DNA from: an uncultured Prevotellaceae bacterium
GTDB taxonomy: Bacteria > Bacteroidota > Bacteroidia > Bacteroidales > Bacteroidaceae
Direction of reading: 5' to 3'
Assembly: GCA_947166305.1 (NCBI GenBank)
Contig: CAMVDV010000010.1
Location: forward strand, 18,328 to 82,327
Length of the DNA: 64,000 bases
This document shows, in pieces, positions 7,853 to 15,593 of the stretch (within the stretch, counting starts at the first letter, position 1; every line of letters begins with the position of its first letter). The position numbers and the translations under genes are program-made. The notes under the pieces were generated by a model that worked only from the letters and a program-made list of their open reading frames with translations, made no database searches and was not told where the DNA came from.

Positions 7853-8905
7853 CTATCTGAACGCTTCGCTCAGGAGCTTTATCTCGATGGTGGGGCTGAT
7901 GCGCTCGTAGAGGATGTTATAGACGGCGTCGAGGATGGGCATGTTGACGTGCAGATGTTTGTTGATGTCCTTCATGCACTTGGTGGCAAAGTAGCCTTCA
8001 GCAATCATCTCCATCTCGAGCTGTGCGCTCTTGACGCTGTAGCCCTGCCCTATCATCGTGCCAAAGACACGGTTGCGGCTGAAGTTGGAATAGCCCGTGA
8101 CAAGAAGGTCGCCCGTATAGACGCTCTCCGTGATGCTGCGGTCGATGGGATAGACGGTGCCCAGGAAACGTTCCATCTCCTGAATGGCGTTGCTGATGAG
8201 CACGGCCTGGAAGTTGTCGCCGTACTTCAGTCCGTGACAGATGCCTGCAGCAATGGCATAGACGTTCTTCAGGACGCTGGCGTACTCGATGCCGATGACA
8301 TCGTCGCTCGTCTTTGCCTTAACGTAATCGCTGGAGAGCATCTTGGCAAAAGCCATCGCTTTCTCCTTGTCGGCACATCCGATGGTGAGGTAAGTGAGGC
8401 GATTCAATGCAACCTCCTCGGCATGACTCGGTCCGCCGAGCACGGCCAGGTTCTCCTCTGGCACGTTATACATCTGGTTGAAGTAGTCAGAACAAATGAG
8501 GTTCTCGTCGGGCACAATGCCTTTGATGGCAGTGACGATGAACTTGTCGCGAAGGCGGACGTGAAGCCTCTTGAGGTGTCCCTTCAGATAAGGCGAAGGC
8601 GTGACGAAGATGAGCGTCTGGCAAGCTTCGACCACCTTGTTGATGTCGCTCTCGAAGGTGATACGGTTCACGTCGAAGTGTACGCTGGTGAGGTAAGCGG
8701 GATTGTGACCGAGGCGCTTGAAGTCCTCGATGCGATCGTCCCTGCGAAAGTACCACCAGATGCGATCGTTGACGTAGGCAGAGCCTTGTTTCTTCTCGAG
8801 GAGCATCTTGGCAATGGCCGTCGCCCAACTGCCACCACCCAGCACTGCTATGTTTCCTAATTCATTCACGTCTGCAAAATTACACATAAAACTTGGCATT
8901 ACCAA
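7853..8905 (-). CDS. gpsA: Glycerol-3-phosphate dehydrogenase [NAD(P)+]
   Basis: Reduces dihydroxyacetone phosphate to sn-glycerol-3-phosphate for phospholipid synthesis in the cytoplasm. The dinucleotide-binding motif is IAVLGGGSWATAIAKM; other conserved blocks are TAIKGI, LGGPSHAEEV, and a C-terminal substrate domain with the catalytic lysine in SVLKNVYAIAAGICHG. The longest frame starts at ATG 8905. However, a TAATTTTG promoter element lies inside that extension (8875-8882), and a GTG at 8869 gives the usual eight residues before the motif. I favour GTG 8869, which would make the mRNA almost leaderless. The function is certain; the start is not. Confidence 0.95.
   Translation of the reverse strand: MVMPSFMCNFADVNELGNIAVLGGGSWATAIAKMLLEKKQGSAYVNDRIWWYFRRDDRIEDFKRLGHNPAYLTSVHFDVNRITFESDINKVVEACQTLIFVTPSPYLKGHLKRLHVRLRDKFIVTAIKGIVPDENLICSDYFNQMYNVPEENLAVLGGPSHAEEVALNRLTYLTIGCADKEKAMAFAKMLSSDYVKAKTSDDVIGIEYASVLKNVYAIAAGICHGLKYGDNFQAVLISNAIQEMERFLGTVYPIDRSITESVYTGDLLVTGYSNFSRNRVFGTMIGQGYSVKSAQLEMEMIAEGYFATKCMKDINKHLHVNMPILDAVYNILYERISPTIEIKLLSEAFR
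8875..8882 (-). promoter_or_regulatory. TAnnTTTG promoter of gpsA
   Basis: TAATTTTG then C on the minus strand. It ends 5 bp before the GTG that best fits the gpsA N-terminus, so transcription would begin at or within a few bases of the start codon. Confidence 0.55.
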
Positions 8906-8937
8906 CCTTTCCGCTTACTTCTTTTAAGAAAAAGACA

Positions 8938-9020
8938 GATTTTACACGATTTGACGATTTCTCAATTTCACAATTTCACGATTTGACGATTTCACAATTT
9001 GACCCTTCCTCATTTTCACA
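8938..9020. repeat. 8-bp-period minisatellite upstream of gpsA
   Basis: Consecutive octamers CACGATTT, GACGATTT, CTCAATTT, CACAATTT and so on, followed by CTCATTTTCAC-type repeats. The same octamers form the in-frame insert inside recG, whose stop codon lies just to the right. Confidence 0.85.
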
Positions 9021-9036
9021 TTATCACATTCTCACA

Positions 9037-11271
9037 TTATGATATTTGACTCCAGTCCCTGTAGTCGTCGCGATGCTTTGTGAGATAACGGAGGAGCAAG
9101 CTGTTCTGCGGAGCTTGCAGCTCAGGGTCGGCCGAGAGAACGAAGTCGGCTGTGTCGCGTGCCAGCCCTACAAGCTGTCCGTCGCGGCCCAGGTTGGCAA
9201 GACGCAGGTTGAAGGCCACGCCGCTCTGCTGCGTCCCCTCCAAGTCGCCCGGGCCTCGCAGCTTGAGGTCGGCTTCGGCAATCTCGAATCCATCGGTCGT
9301 CTCTGTCATAATCTGCAGTCGCTTGCGCGTCTCAGCCGACAACTTAGGCGACGAAACAAGGATGCAATAAGACTGTTCTGCGCCGCGACCCACGCGACCG
9401 CGAAGCTGGTGGAGCTGGGCAAGCCCAAAGCGTTCGGCATTTTGTATGACCATGACTGATGCGTTCGGCACGTTCACTCCCACCTCGATGACCGTGGTGC
9501 AGACGAGAATCTGTGTTTCTCCGCTCACGAAGCGCTGCATCTGCTCGTCCTTCTCCGCCGGTTTCATTTGCCCGTGCACCATTCCGATTCTGTATCGCGG
9601 GAAGACGCTGCGAAGGCGGACATACTCATCTTCCACGTTCTTCAGGTCGAGCTTCTCGCTCTCCTTGACGAGAGGATAGACGATGTAAGCTTGATGACCG
9701 GCATCTATCTCGCGTTCGATGCCTCGGCGTAGCTGTTCGGGCTGATTGTCGAAGATGTGGAGGGTGCGCACAGGCTTTCGTCCCGGCGGAAGTTCGTCGA
9801 TGACGGAAACGTCGAGGTCGCCGTAGAGGGTCATGGCAAGCGTGCGAGGAATGGGCGTGGCGGTCATGACCAAGATATGAGGGAATTGGACAATTTCACG
9901 ATTGGACGATTGGACAATTTCACGATTGGACGATTTCACGATTTCACGATTTGACAATTTCACATTTTCATTATCTGAAGGTTTCTCGTTTGTCAAATTG
10001 TCAAATTGTGAAATTGTCAAATCCTGATGTCTTTCCTGCAACTTTGCTCTTTGTGCCACGCCGAAACGATGCTGCTCGTCGATGATAGCGAGGCCGAGGT
10101 GGTGGAAGCGGACGCCGTCCTCGATGACGGCATGGGTGCCGATGAGGATGTCCACCGTGCCGTCGCTCAGTCCTTGGAGGATGTCTTGCCGGCGGCGACC
10201 CTTCACGTTCCCTGTGAGCAGTTCGATGCGGAGGGGCATGTCTCGCAGGAAATTCTGGAACGTCTTCAAGTGCTGCTCGGCCAGAATTTCGGTGGGTGCC
10301 ATGATGCAGGCCTGGCATCCGTTGTCGATGGCAATGAGCATGACCATGAGCGCGACGAGCGTCTTGCCGCTGCCGACGTCGCCTTGCAGCAATCGGTTCA
10401 TTTGGCGACCGCTCTTCATGTCGGCGTGCATCTCGCGAATGACGCGCTTCTGGGCCTCGGTGAGCGGGAAGGGCAGGTGGTCGCGAAAGAAAGTGTTGAA
10501 GGCATCGCCGATGCGTGAGAACTTCAACCCGACGCGTTCCTGCTGACGTCTTTTTGCATAGCTCATGATGATGAGCTGGATGAAGAAGAGTTCCTCGAAC
10601 TTTAGCCGCATCGTGGCAGAGGCAAGTTCGTCGGCTGTAGTGGGGTAATGGGCGGCACGAAGGGCGTGGTCGAGCGGCATGAGGTGGAGTCGGTCGATAA
10701 GGTACTGCGGCAGCGTCTCGGGCAGCTCGGAGGTGAGGCGGCTGAAAAGGGTGCTCGTGAAGCGTTCCATCGTCCTTGACGTCATGCCGGCCTTCTTCAT
10801 GCGCTCCGTGGTCGTGTAATATGGCTGCATCTTCATGGCTCCGAGCGACATGGACTCAGGGTTGTCGAGGTCAGGGTGGTTGACCTGAAGCCTGCCGCCA
10901 TAGACTGAGGGGCGACCGAAAAGGATGTAGTCCTTGCGTATCTTTACGCTTTTCTTGATATAGCTGATGCCTTGGAACCAAGTGACGTCGAGAAACATCT
11001 CGCCATCCCAGAAATGTCCTGTGAGACGATGTTTCCTTCCCTCCCCAGCCTCTTCGAAGCTGAGGAATTGCCCGAGAACTTGCACGAAAGGCATGTCGGC
11101 CGTCAGCTCACGAATCTTGTAGAGACGGCTGCGATCGATGTGCTTGTAGGGAAAAGTGTAGAGGAGGTCGTGCCAAGTCCTGATGCCCAGTTCGGCTTCG
11201 AGCATTTTTGCCCTCGCAGGACCGATGCCCGGTAGATAGGTAATGGAAGTGTTCAGGTCGTCGGGATACAT
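9037..11271 (-). CDS. recG: ATP-dependent DNA helicase RecG
   Basis: Branch-migrating helicase that remodels stalled forks and Holliday junctions. It has an N-terminal wedge/OB domain, Walker A LLQGDVGSGKT, the DEQH box in LAIIDEQHRFG, motif III VMTATPIPRTLAMT, and motif VI QLRGRVGRG; the C-terminus is complete. Residues 418-463, between DEQH and motif III, are an insertion made of 8-residue repeats (NREIVQSS/NREIVKSS). This place is normally a short linker, and 744 aa is about 46 more than expected. The start overlaps ispD by 19 bp, and the pfpI-ispD-recG order suggests one transcript. Helicase motifs on both sides are intact, so the protein may still work (inference). Confidence 0.96.
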   Translation of the reverse strand: MYPDDLNTSITYLPGIGPARAKMLEAELGIRTWHDLLYTFPYKHIDRSRLYKIRELTADMPFVQVLGQFLSFEEAGEGRKHRLTGHFWDGEMFLDVTWFQGISYIKKSVKIRKDYILFGRPSVYGGRLQVNHPDLDNPESMSLGAMKMQPYYTTTERMKKAGMTSRTMERFTSTLFSRLTSELPETLPQYLIDRLHLMPLDHALRAAHYPTTADELASATMRLKFEELFFIQLIIMSYAKRRQQERVGLKFSRIGDAFNTFFRDHLPFPLTEAQKRVIREMHADMKSGRQMNRLLQGDVGSGKTLVALMVMLIAIDNGCQACIMAPTEILAEQHLKTFQNFLRDMPLRIELLTGNVKGRRRQDILQGLSDGTVDILIGTHAVIEDGVRFHHLGLAIIDEQHRFGVAQRAKLQERHQDLTISQFDNLTNEKPSDNENVKLSNREIVKSSNREIVQSSNREIVQFPHILVMTATPIPRTLAMTLYGDLDVSVIDELPPGRKPVRTLHIFDNQPEQLRRGIEREIDAGHQAYIVYPLVKESEKLDLKNVEDEYVRLRSVFPRYRIGMVHGQMKPAEKDEQMQRFVSGETQILVCTTVIEVGVNVPNASVMVIQNAERFGLAQLHQLRGRVGRGAEQSYCILVSSPKLSAETRKRLQIMTETTDGFEIAEADLKLRGPGDLEGTQQSGVAFNLRLANLGRDGQLVGLARDTADFVLSADPELQAPQNSLLLRYLTKHRDDYRDWSQIS
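9883..10020 (-). repeat. Octamer minisatellite inserted in frame in recG
   Basis: 138 bp of (G/C)AC(A/G)ATT(T/G) octamers on the left, a short centre (TTTTCATTATCTGAAGG), then the complementary orientation (TTGTCAAATTGTGAAATTG), so the insert is a large imperfect inverted repeat. Three octamers equal 24 nt, which gives an 8-residue protein repeat with no stop in this frame. Identical octamers occupy the spacer at 8938-9020. Confidence 0.85.
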
Positions 11272-11921
11272 AGCTTCAGGTCGGCAGGCGTAGTCAGTTT
11301 GATGTTCTCTCGGTTGCCATCTATCATCATGATGTCTGTGCCCATGGCTTCCACGACGGAGGCATCGTCTGTGAAGGCTTCGGAAAAAGGCTGGCGGTAG
11401 GCTTCCTTGAGCATGGCGAGGGGAAAGGTCTGGGGTGTCTGCACGAGGCGATATTCGCTTCGGGACCGCGTCGTGCTCTTTCCGTCGGGAAGGATTTGGC
11501 GCAAAGTCTCAACCACTGGCACCACCGGCACCACGGCTTTTCCCTCCGCGGCAGCAGCATAGCAGCGACGGATGGTTTCTGTGGAGACGAAGGGACGTGC
11601 CGCATCGTGGACACCGACCACCGCGTCGGCATCATCGGGCAGCAATGCCAAGCCGTTCTGCACGCTGTGGAAGCGCGTAGGGCCTCCCGTTGCAATCATC
11701 GAGGGCGAGCAGAATGAATGTTTCTCGCAAAGCATCTGCCAGTAATCCAAGGCGTCGGCAGGCAAGACGAGCACTATTCCGATGTCGCCGAAAGCCCTTC
11801 GGAACACACTGATGGTGCGCATCAGCACGGGCACCCCGCCGATGGGCAGGAACTGCTTTGGCACATCTCCTCCCATGCGAAGCCCTTTGCCTCCGGCCAC
11901 GATGATGACGTAGGCTTTCAT
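11253..11921 (-). CDS. ispD: 2-C-methyl-D-erythritol 4-phosphate cytidylyltransferase
   Basis: Third enzyme of the non-mevalonate isoprenoid pathway; it joins CTP and MEP to give CDP-methylerythritol. The nucleotide-binding N-terminus AYVIIVAGGKGLRMGGDVPKQFL is followed by VGVHDAARPFVS and the substrate loop YRLVQTPQTF, then FTDDASVVEAMG and a C-terminal GNRENIKLTTPADL. The length (222 aa) is typical. It overlaps the pfpI stop by 4 bp (ATGA) and recG by 19 bp, so all three are translationally coupled. It has all the expected motifs. Confidence 0.96.
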   Translation of the reverse strand: MKAYVIIVAGGKGLRMGGDVPKQFLPIGGVPVLMRTISVFRRAFGDIGIVLVLPADALDYWQMLCEKHSFCSPSMIATGGPTRFHSVQNGLALLPDDADAVVGVHDAARPFVSTETIRRCYAAAAEGKAVVPVVPVVETLRQILPDGKSTTRSRSEYRLVQTPQTFPLAMLKEAYRQPFSEAFTDDASVVEAMGTDIMMIDGNRENIKLTTPADLKLCIPTT

Positions 11922-12475
11922 CCTTGGGTCAGCTCTTCATATATCATGCCTTGTTGCAAGGACTGTGAAGCCCCTTCGCCAAGGAAGAAGTCCACGATGG
12001 CATAACCCAGCTCGAAGGCAGCTCCAGGCCCCTTGGCCGTGATGATATTGCCGTCCTGCTCAATGATTGAGGCCGTATAGTCGGCACCCTCAAGCTCTGT
12101 CTCGAAGCCCGGATAGCAAGTGGCGCGTCGGCCTCGGAGCAGTCCGAGATGACCGAAGACCAACGGGGCGGCACAGATGGCGGCAAGGGGTTTGCCTGCA
12201 TCGTGATGGCGCGAGATGGCTTCCGTCAGCGGTCGGCAGGCATCGAGGTTGCTTGCTCCGGGCATACCTCCGGGCAGCACGAGCATATCGGCTTTCCCAA
12301 AATCGACTTCGGAGAGCAGCATGTCGGCCACAATGCCCACGCCATGTGCGCTCTCCACCGTTTGCCTACCCGTGACGGACACTGTCTTTACTTCCAGCGC
12401 GGCACGCCGCATGATGTCAACAGGTGCAAGGGCTTCGATATCTTCGAATCCGGTGGCTAAAAAAACGTAAATCAT
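11918..12475 (-). CDS. DJ-1/PfpI family protein
   Basis: Class I glutamine amidotransferase-like fold of the DJ-1/ThiJ group (deglycase, chaperone or protease roles are proposed in the family). It starts MIYVFLATGFEDIEALAPVD, the usual DJ-1 N-terminus with its glutamate, and has the nucleophile elbow PLAAICAAPLVFG. The frame is open 12 codons further upstream, but that part would lie across the promoter, so I chose ATG 12475 (185 aa). It is first in the pfpI-ispD-recG operon and divergent from nadK, with face-to-face promoters. The precise activity cannot be read from sequence. Confidence 0.9.
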   Translation of the reverse strand: MIYVFLATGFEDIEALAPVDIMRRAALEVKTVSVTGRQTVESAHGVGIVADMLLSEVDFGKADMLVLPGGMPGASNLDACRPLTEAISRHHDAGKPLAAICAAPLVFGHLGLLRGRRATCYPGFETELEGADYTASIIEQDGNIITAKGPGAAFELGYAIVDFFLGEGASQSLQQGMIYEELTQG

Positions 12476-12508
12476 ACCTTTATTATATATTAGGGGGTTT
12501 CTGTTTTG

Positions 12509-12536
12509 CAAAGTTAGGAAAAAATCCTTAACTTTG
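12509..12536. promoter_or_regulatory. Palindromic divergent promoter pair, pfpI-ispD-recG / nadK
   Basis: CAAAGTTA (minus-strand TAACTTTG, 12509-12516) and TAACTTTG (12529-12536) are separated by only 12 bp and lie in a nearly perfect inverted repeat (GCAAAGTTAGGA / TCCTTAACTTTGC). Starts follow at 34 bp (left) and 22 bp (right). The -33 region of each promoter would fall on the -7 element of the other, so both cannot be occupied at once. Confidence 0.75.
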
Positions 12537-12558
12537 CCATCGCAAAGCGAAATAATTT

Positions 12559-13449
12559 ATGAAAAAGGCAAAAAGTTGCGCAATCTTTGGCAACACTTAT
12601 CAGCCAAAGAAGTGCGAAGCCGTTCAAATGCTCTTCGATGCACTGGCCGAAGAAGGCATCGAGCCGCTCATCGACAGTCCTTTCTCCCGTTATCTGCGGG
12701 AAGAGATGAACGTTGCCGTCCCCAGTCACCGCTTGATTGAAGGCGACAACTTCAGTGCCGACTTTGCCGTGAGCATGGGGGGTGACGGCACATTCCTCAC
12801 CACCGCCATGAGAATAGGAGCGAAGCAAATCCCCATCCTCGGCATCAATACGGGCAGACTTGGCTTCCTTGCCGACTTCTCGCTTGCCGACATCTCGCAG
12901 ACGCTCCGCAGCCTTCAGTCGGAGAGCCTGCGCCGCGAACGTCTGGGCGTGCTGCAGGTGGAGTCGGAAGGGCAGATGGAGGGTTATCCATTCGCCTTGA
13001 ATGAAGTGGCAGTGCTCAAGCATGACAACAGCAGCATGATAAGCATTCGCGTCGACATCGACGGCGAATATCTGACGACCTATCAGGCTGACGGCCTCAT
13101 CGTCAACACCCCGACGGGCAGCACGGGCTACGCTCTGAGCGTGGGCGGACCAGTGATGTTGCCCGGAAGCCGCGACATTGGGCTTGTAGCCGTTGCCCCT
13201 CATGGCCTTACCGTACGTCCGCTGACGCTGCCGGACAGCGTGGAGCTGACGCTCACCGTGGAGAGTCGCAGCCACAACTTCCTTGTCGCCGTGGACGGAC
13301 GGAGCGAGTCGTGCCAGGACTCCACGCGCCTCACCATCCGAAAGGCCCCGTATCAGGTGACCGTGCTGAAGCGTCCGCAGACCACTTTCCTGCGCACTCT
13401 CCGTAGCAAACTGCTGTGGGGAAGCGATGCAAGGAACGTGGAGAAATAA
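12559..13449 (+). CDS. nadK: NAD kinase
   Basis: Phosphorylates NAD to NADP in the cytoplasm. It has the GGDG motif (SMGGDGTFLTTAM), NTGRLGFLADF, the NE motif in FALNEVAVLKHDNSS, and the glycine-rich TPTGSTGYALSVGGP block, followed by the C-terminal VAPHGLTVRPL region. Length (296 aa) is normal. ATG 12559 is 22 bp from the promoter element. The gene stands alone, followed by a repetitive spacer. The assignment is certain. Confidence 0.97.
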   Translation: MKKAKSCAIFGNTYQPKKCEAVQMLFDALAEEGIEPLIDSPFSRYLREEMNVAVPSHRLIEGDNFSADFAVSMGGDGTFLTTAMRIGAKQIPILGINTGRLGFLADFSLADISQTLRSLQSESLRRERLGVLQVESEGQMEGYPFALNEVAVLKHDNSSMISIRVDIDGEYLTTYQADGLIVNTPTGSTGYALSVGGPVMLPGSRDIGLVAVAPHGLTVRPLTLPDSVELTLTVESRSHNFLVAVDGRSESCQDSTRLTIRKAPYQVTVLKRPQTTFLRTLRSKLLWGSDARNVEK

Positions 13450-13790
13450 GAAATGAAAAATGAAAAAATGAAAAAATGAAAGTTGAAAAGTGAAAAAGGA
13501 AAAGTGAAAAGTGAATAATTATATGGCGGCGGTGAAAAACTCCGCGTGCGGCGATGGCAATCTTCGCGTGCGGCGACGGCAATCTCCGCGTGCTGCGATG
13601 GTAATCTCCGCGTGCTGCGATTTGGACAGGACATTCGGAACGTAGGGACGCACCGTGGCGCAGCCGCTCCGACAAGCCCGAAAGGCAACAAACTGAAAAC
13701 TGGAAGTTCGGCCTCTGATGCCTCCACATCGGGGGGATCAAGGAGGGAACTGCCAATCGTAAATTGACAAAACGTAAATCGAAAACAAGG
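13450..13790 (+). other. Spacer between nadK and the ABC transporter
   Basis: First about 70 bp of AAAAATGAAAAAATG/AAAGTGAAAAG simple repeats, then the 22-bp array C (13540-13627), then about 160 bp without a recognisable gene or promoter. A conceptual 193-aa frame on the other strand is driven by the repeats and is not believed. Confidence 0.6.
13540..13627. repeat. 22-bp tandem array C
   Basis: Four copies with exact 22-bp spacing and core CGCGTGCGGCGATGGCAA, each with a few substitutions (GCGACGGCAA, GCTGCGATGGTAA). Array E at 42402 has almost the same unit and the same preceding GAAAAACTC. Confidence 0.9.
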
Positions 13791-15440
13791 ATGTCTACTT
13801 CCGTTCGCGACCTTGGCCGGTGGCTTTGGCGTTCATCCCGCGGACTGCGACTGCAGGCGGTGCTCAATGCTCTCATCGGCATCGTGTCCGTCTGCCTCGA
13901 CTTTGCCTTCATCTATGCCACGAAGTGGACGATTGACATAGCCACGAGCCGTGCCGAGGGCAGTCTGAGGGCAGCGGCCTATGCGCTCATCGCCATCATG
14001 GTGAGCAAAATCCTGCTTGGCTTTGCCCGCAAATGGGTGAGCGCCCTGCTCGGCGTCCGCTCGCTCAACATCTTGCAGAAACGCCTCTTCTCGCGCCTGT
14101 TGCAGAGCGAATGGAACGGACAGGAAGACCGTCACAGCGGCGACACGCTGAATCGCATGGAGCAGGACGTGCGCGACCTCACATCGTGCATCACCGAAAC
14201 CATTCCCGCCCTCTTCGAAGTCTCCTTCCGATTCGTGGGTGCCTTCTTCTATCTCTTCAGCATGGACGGCCGCCTGGCCTGCCTCATCGTCTGCATCGTG
14301 CCCCTTTTCCTCTTGCTGAGCAAGGTCTATGTGCGCAAGATGCGTAGCATTACGCGCGACATCCGTTCCACGGAGAGCCGCGTGCAGAGCATCTTGCAGG
14401 AAAGCATACAGCATCGTGCCATACTGAAAACGCTGGAGCGGACAGGAACCATGATTGCGAAGCTCACGCAGATGCAGGGCGAGCTGCGCCGCCACGTCCG
14501 CCACAGGGCGGTATTCAGCAGCACGTCGTCCACATTGCTGAGCGTCGGCTTCGGCACGGGCTACCTCGTCACCTTCCTATGGGGCGTGAATAGCCTGAAA
14601 GAGGGTGCCATCACCTACGGAATGATGATTTCCTTCATCCAACTCGTAGGGCAGATACAGGGCCCATTCCGCGACCTGACGCGCTTCATTCCCGTCCTCA
14701 TCAACACACTCACAGCCAGCGAGCGACTCATGGAGCTGGAAGACGTGCCGCTGGAGGACGAGTCGGACCCGATAGCCTTTGAGGGTGGTGCCGGAGTGCG
14801 CCTTGCCGACGTGAGCTTCCGCTACAGGGAAGGCGGACGAGCCATTCTCTCTCACTTCTCGTGCGACTTTCCCAAAGGCTCCACCACGGCCATCCTTGGC
14901 GAGACCGGTGCAGGCAAGACGACGCTCATCCGCCTTGTCCTGGCCTTGCTGAAGCCTACGGAGGGAAGCGTGGAGATGTACGACGATGCGCGCACGGCAC
15001 ACGTTTCTCCCCGCACACGCTGCAACCTCGTCTATGTGCCGCAGGGCAATACGCTCTTCAGCGGCACCATTCGCGACAACCTCCTGCTGGGCAATCCCGA
15101 TGCCACCGAGGAGGAGATGCGCCAAGCCCTCGAGACTGCCTGCGCAGGCTTCGTCATGGACCGCCCCGACGGACTGGATGCCGTCTGCGGAGAACTGGGT
15201 GCCGGCCTGAGCGAAGGGCAGGCTCAGCGCATAGCCATCGCCCGTGCGCTGCTGAGGAAGGGGTCGGTGCTGCTACTCGACGAGGCTACGAGCGCTCTCG
15301 ACATGCAGACAGAGAAGCAACTCCTGCAGAATCTTGCCGCACGCGAGGTGGGTCAGACCATCATCTGCGTGACCCATCGGCCTGCCGTCATTGAGTATTG
15401 CACGCAAGTCATCGAGATGACACGCGTCAGGACGGACTGA
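13764..15440 (+). CDS. ABC exporter, fused membrane and ATPase domains
   Basis: Inner-membrane exporter half-transporter of the MsbA/lipid-drug group. The first about 300 residues are the transmembrane domain, including a TIDIATSRAEG cytoplasmic loop and several hydrophobic helices. The ATPase follows, with Walker A GETGAGKTTL, a Q-loop in VYVPQGNTLFS, signature LSEGQAQRIAIARALL, Walker B VLLLDEATSALD and the H-loop in VTHRP. The longest frame uses TTG 13764, but ATG 13791 (549 aa) is more likely. It is monocistronic, with array H and a terminator following. The substrate is unknown; lipids, peptides or polysaccharide precursors are all possible. Confidence 0.9.
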   Translation: MTKRKSKTRMSTSVRDLGRWLWRSSRGLRLQAVLNALIGIVSVCLDFAFIYATKWTIDIATSRAEGSLRAAAYALIAIMVSKILLGFARKWVSALLGVRSLNILQKRLFSRLLQSEWNGQEDRHSGDTLNRMEQDVRDLTSCITETIPALFEVSFRFVGAFFYLFSMDGRLACLIVCIVPLFLLLSKVYVRKMRSITRDIRSTESRVQSILQESIQHRAILKTLERTGTMIAKLTQMQGELRRHVRHRAVFSSTSSTLLSVGFGTGYLVTFLWGVNSLKEGAITYGMMISFIQLVGQIQGPFRDLTRFIPVLINTLTASERLMELEDVPLEDESDPIAFEGGAGVRLADVSFRYREGGRAILSHFSCDFPKGSTTAILGETGAGKTTLIRLVLALLKPTEGSVEMYDDARTAHVSPRTRCNLVYVPQGNTLFSGTIRDNLLLGNPDATEEEMRQALETACAGFVMDRPDGLDAVCGELGAGLSEGQAQRIAIARALLRKGSVLLLDEATSALDMQTEKQLLQNLAAREVGQTIICVTHRPAVIEYCTQVIEMTRVRTD

Positions 15441-15473
15441 GTTAATCCACACGGCGCGAGGTCCTTGCCAGAA

Positions 15474-15539
15474 CCCTGTGCCGTTACCACTAAAGCCCTG
15501 TGCCATTATAGCAAAAACCCTGTGCCGTTTTGTTCATCA
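15474..15539. repeat. 22-bp tandem array H
   Basis: Three 22-bp units that share CCCTGTGCCRTT and differ after it. The last unit forms the left arm of the terminator at 15513-15554. Related CACAGGG units occur in array K (50289-50354). Confidence 0.85.
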
Positions 15540-15554
15540 CGGCACAGGGTTTTT
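15513..15554. terminator. Bidirectional terminator built on array H
   Basis: A perfect 15-bp inverted repeat, AAAAACCCTGTGCCG / CGGCACAGGGTTTTT, with a 12-nt loop and U-tracts in both directions. It lies between the convergent ends of the ABC exporter and the GH92 gene, and its left arm is the third repeat unit. Confidence 0.9.
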
Positions 15555-15593
15555 CCAAACTTGCTGCAGAGGGTGTCTGGCAAGGGACTTCCC

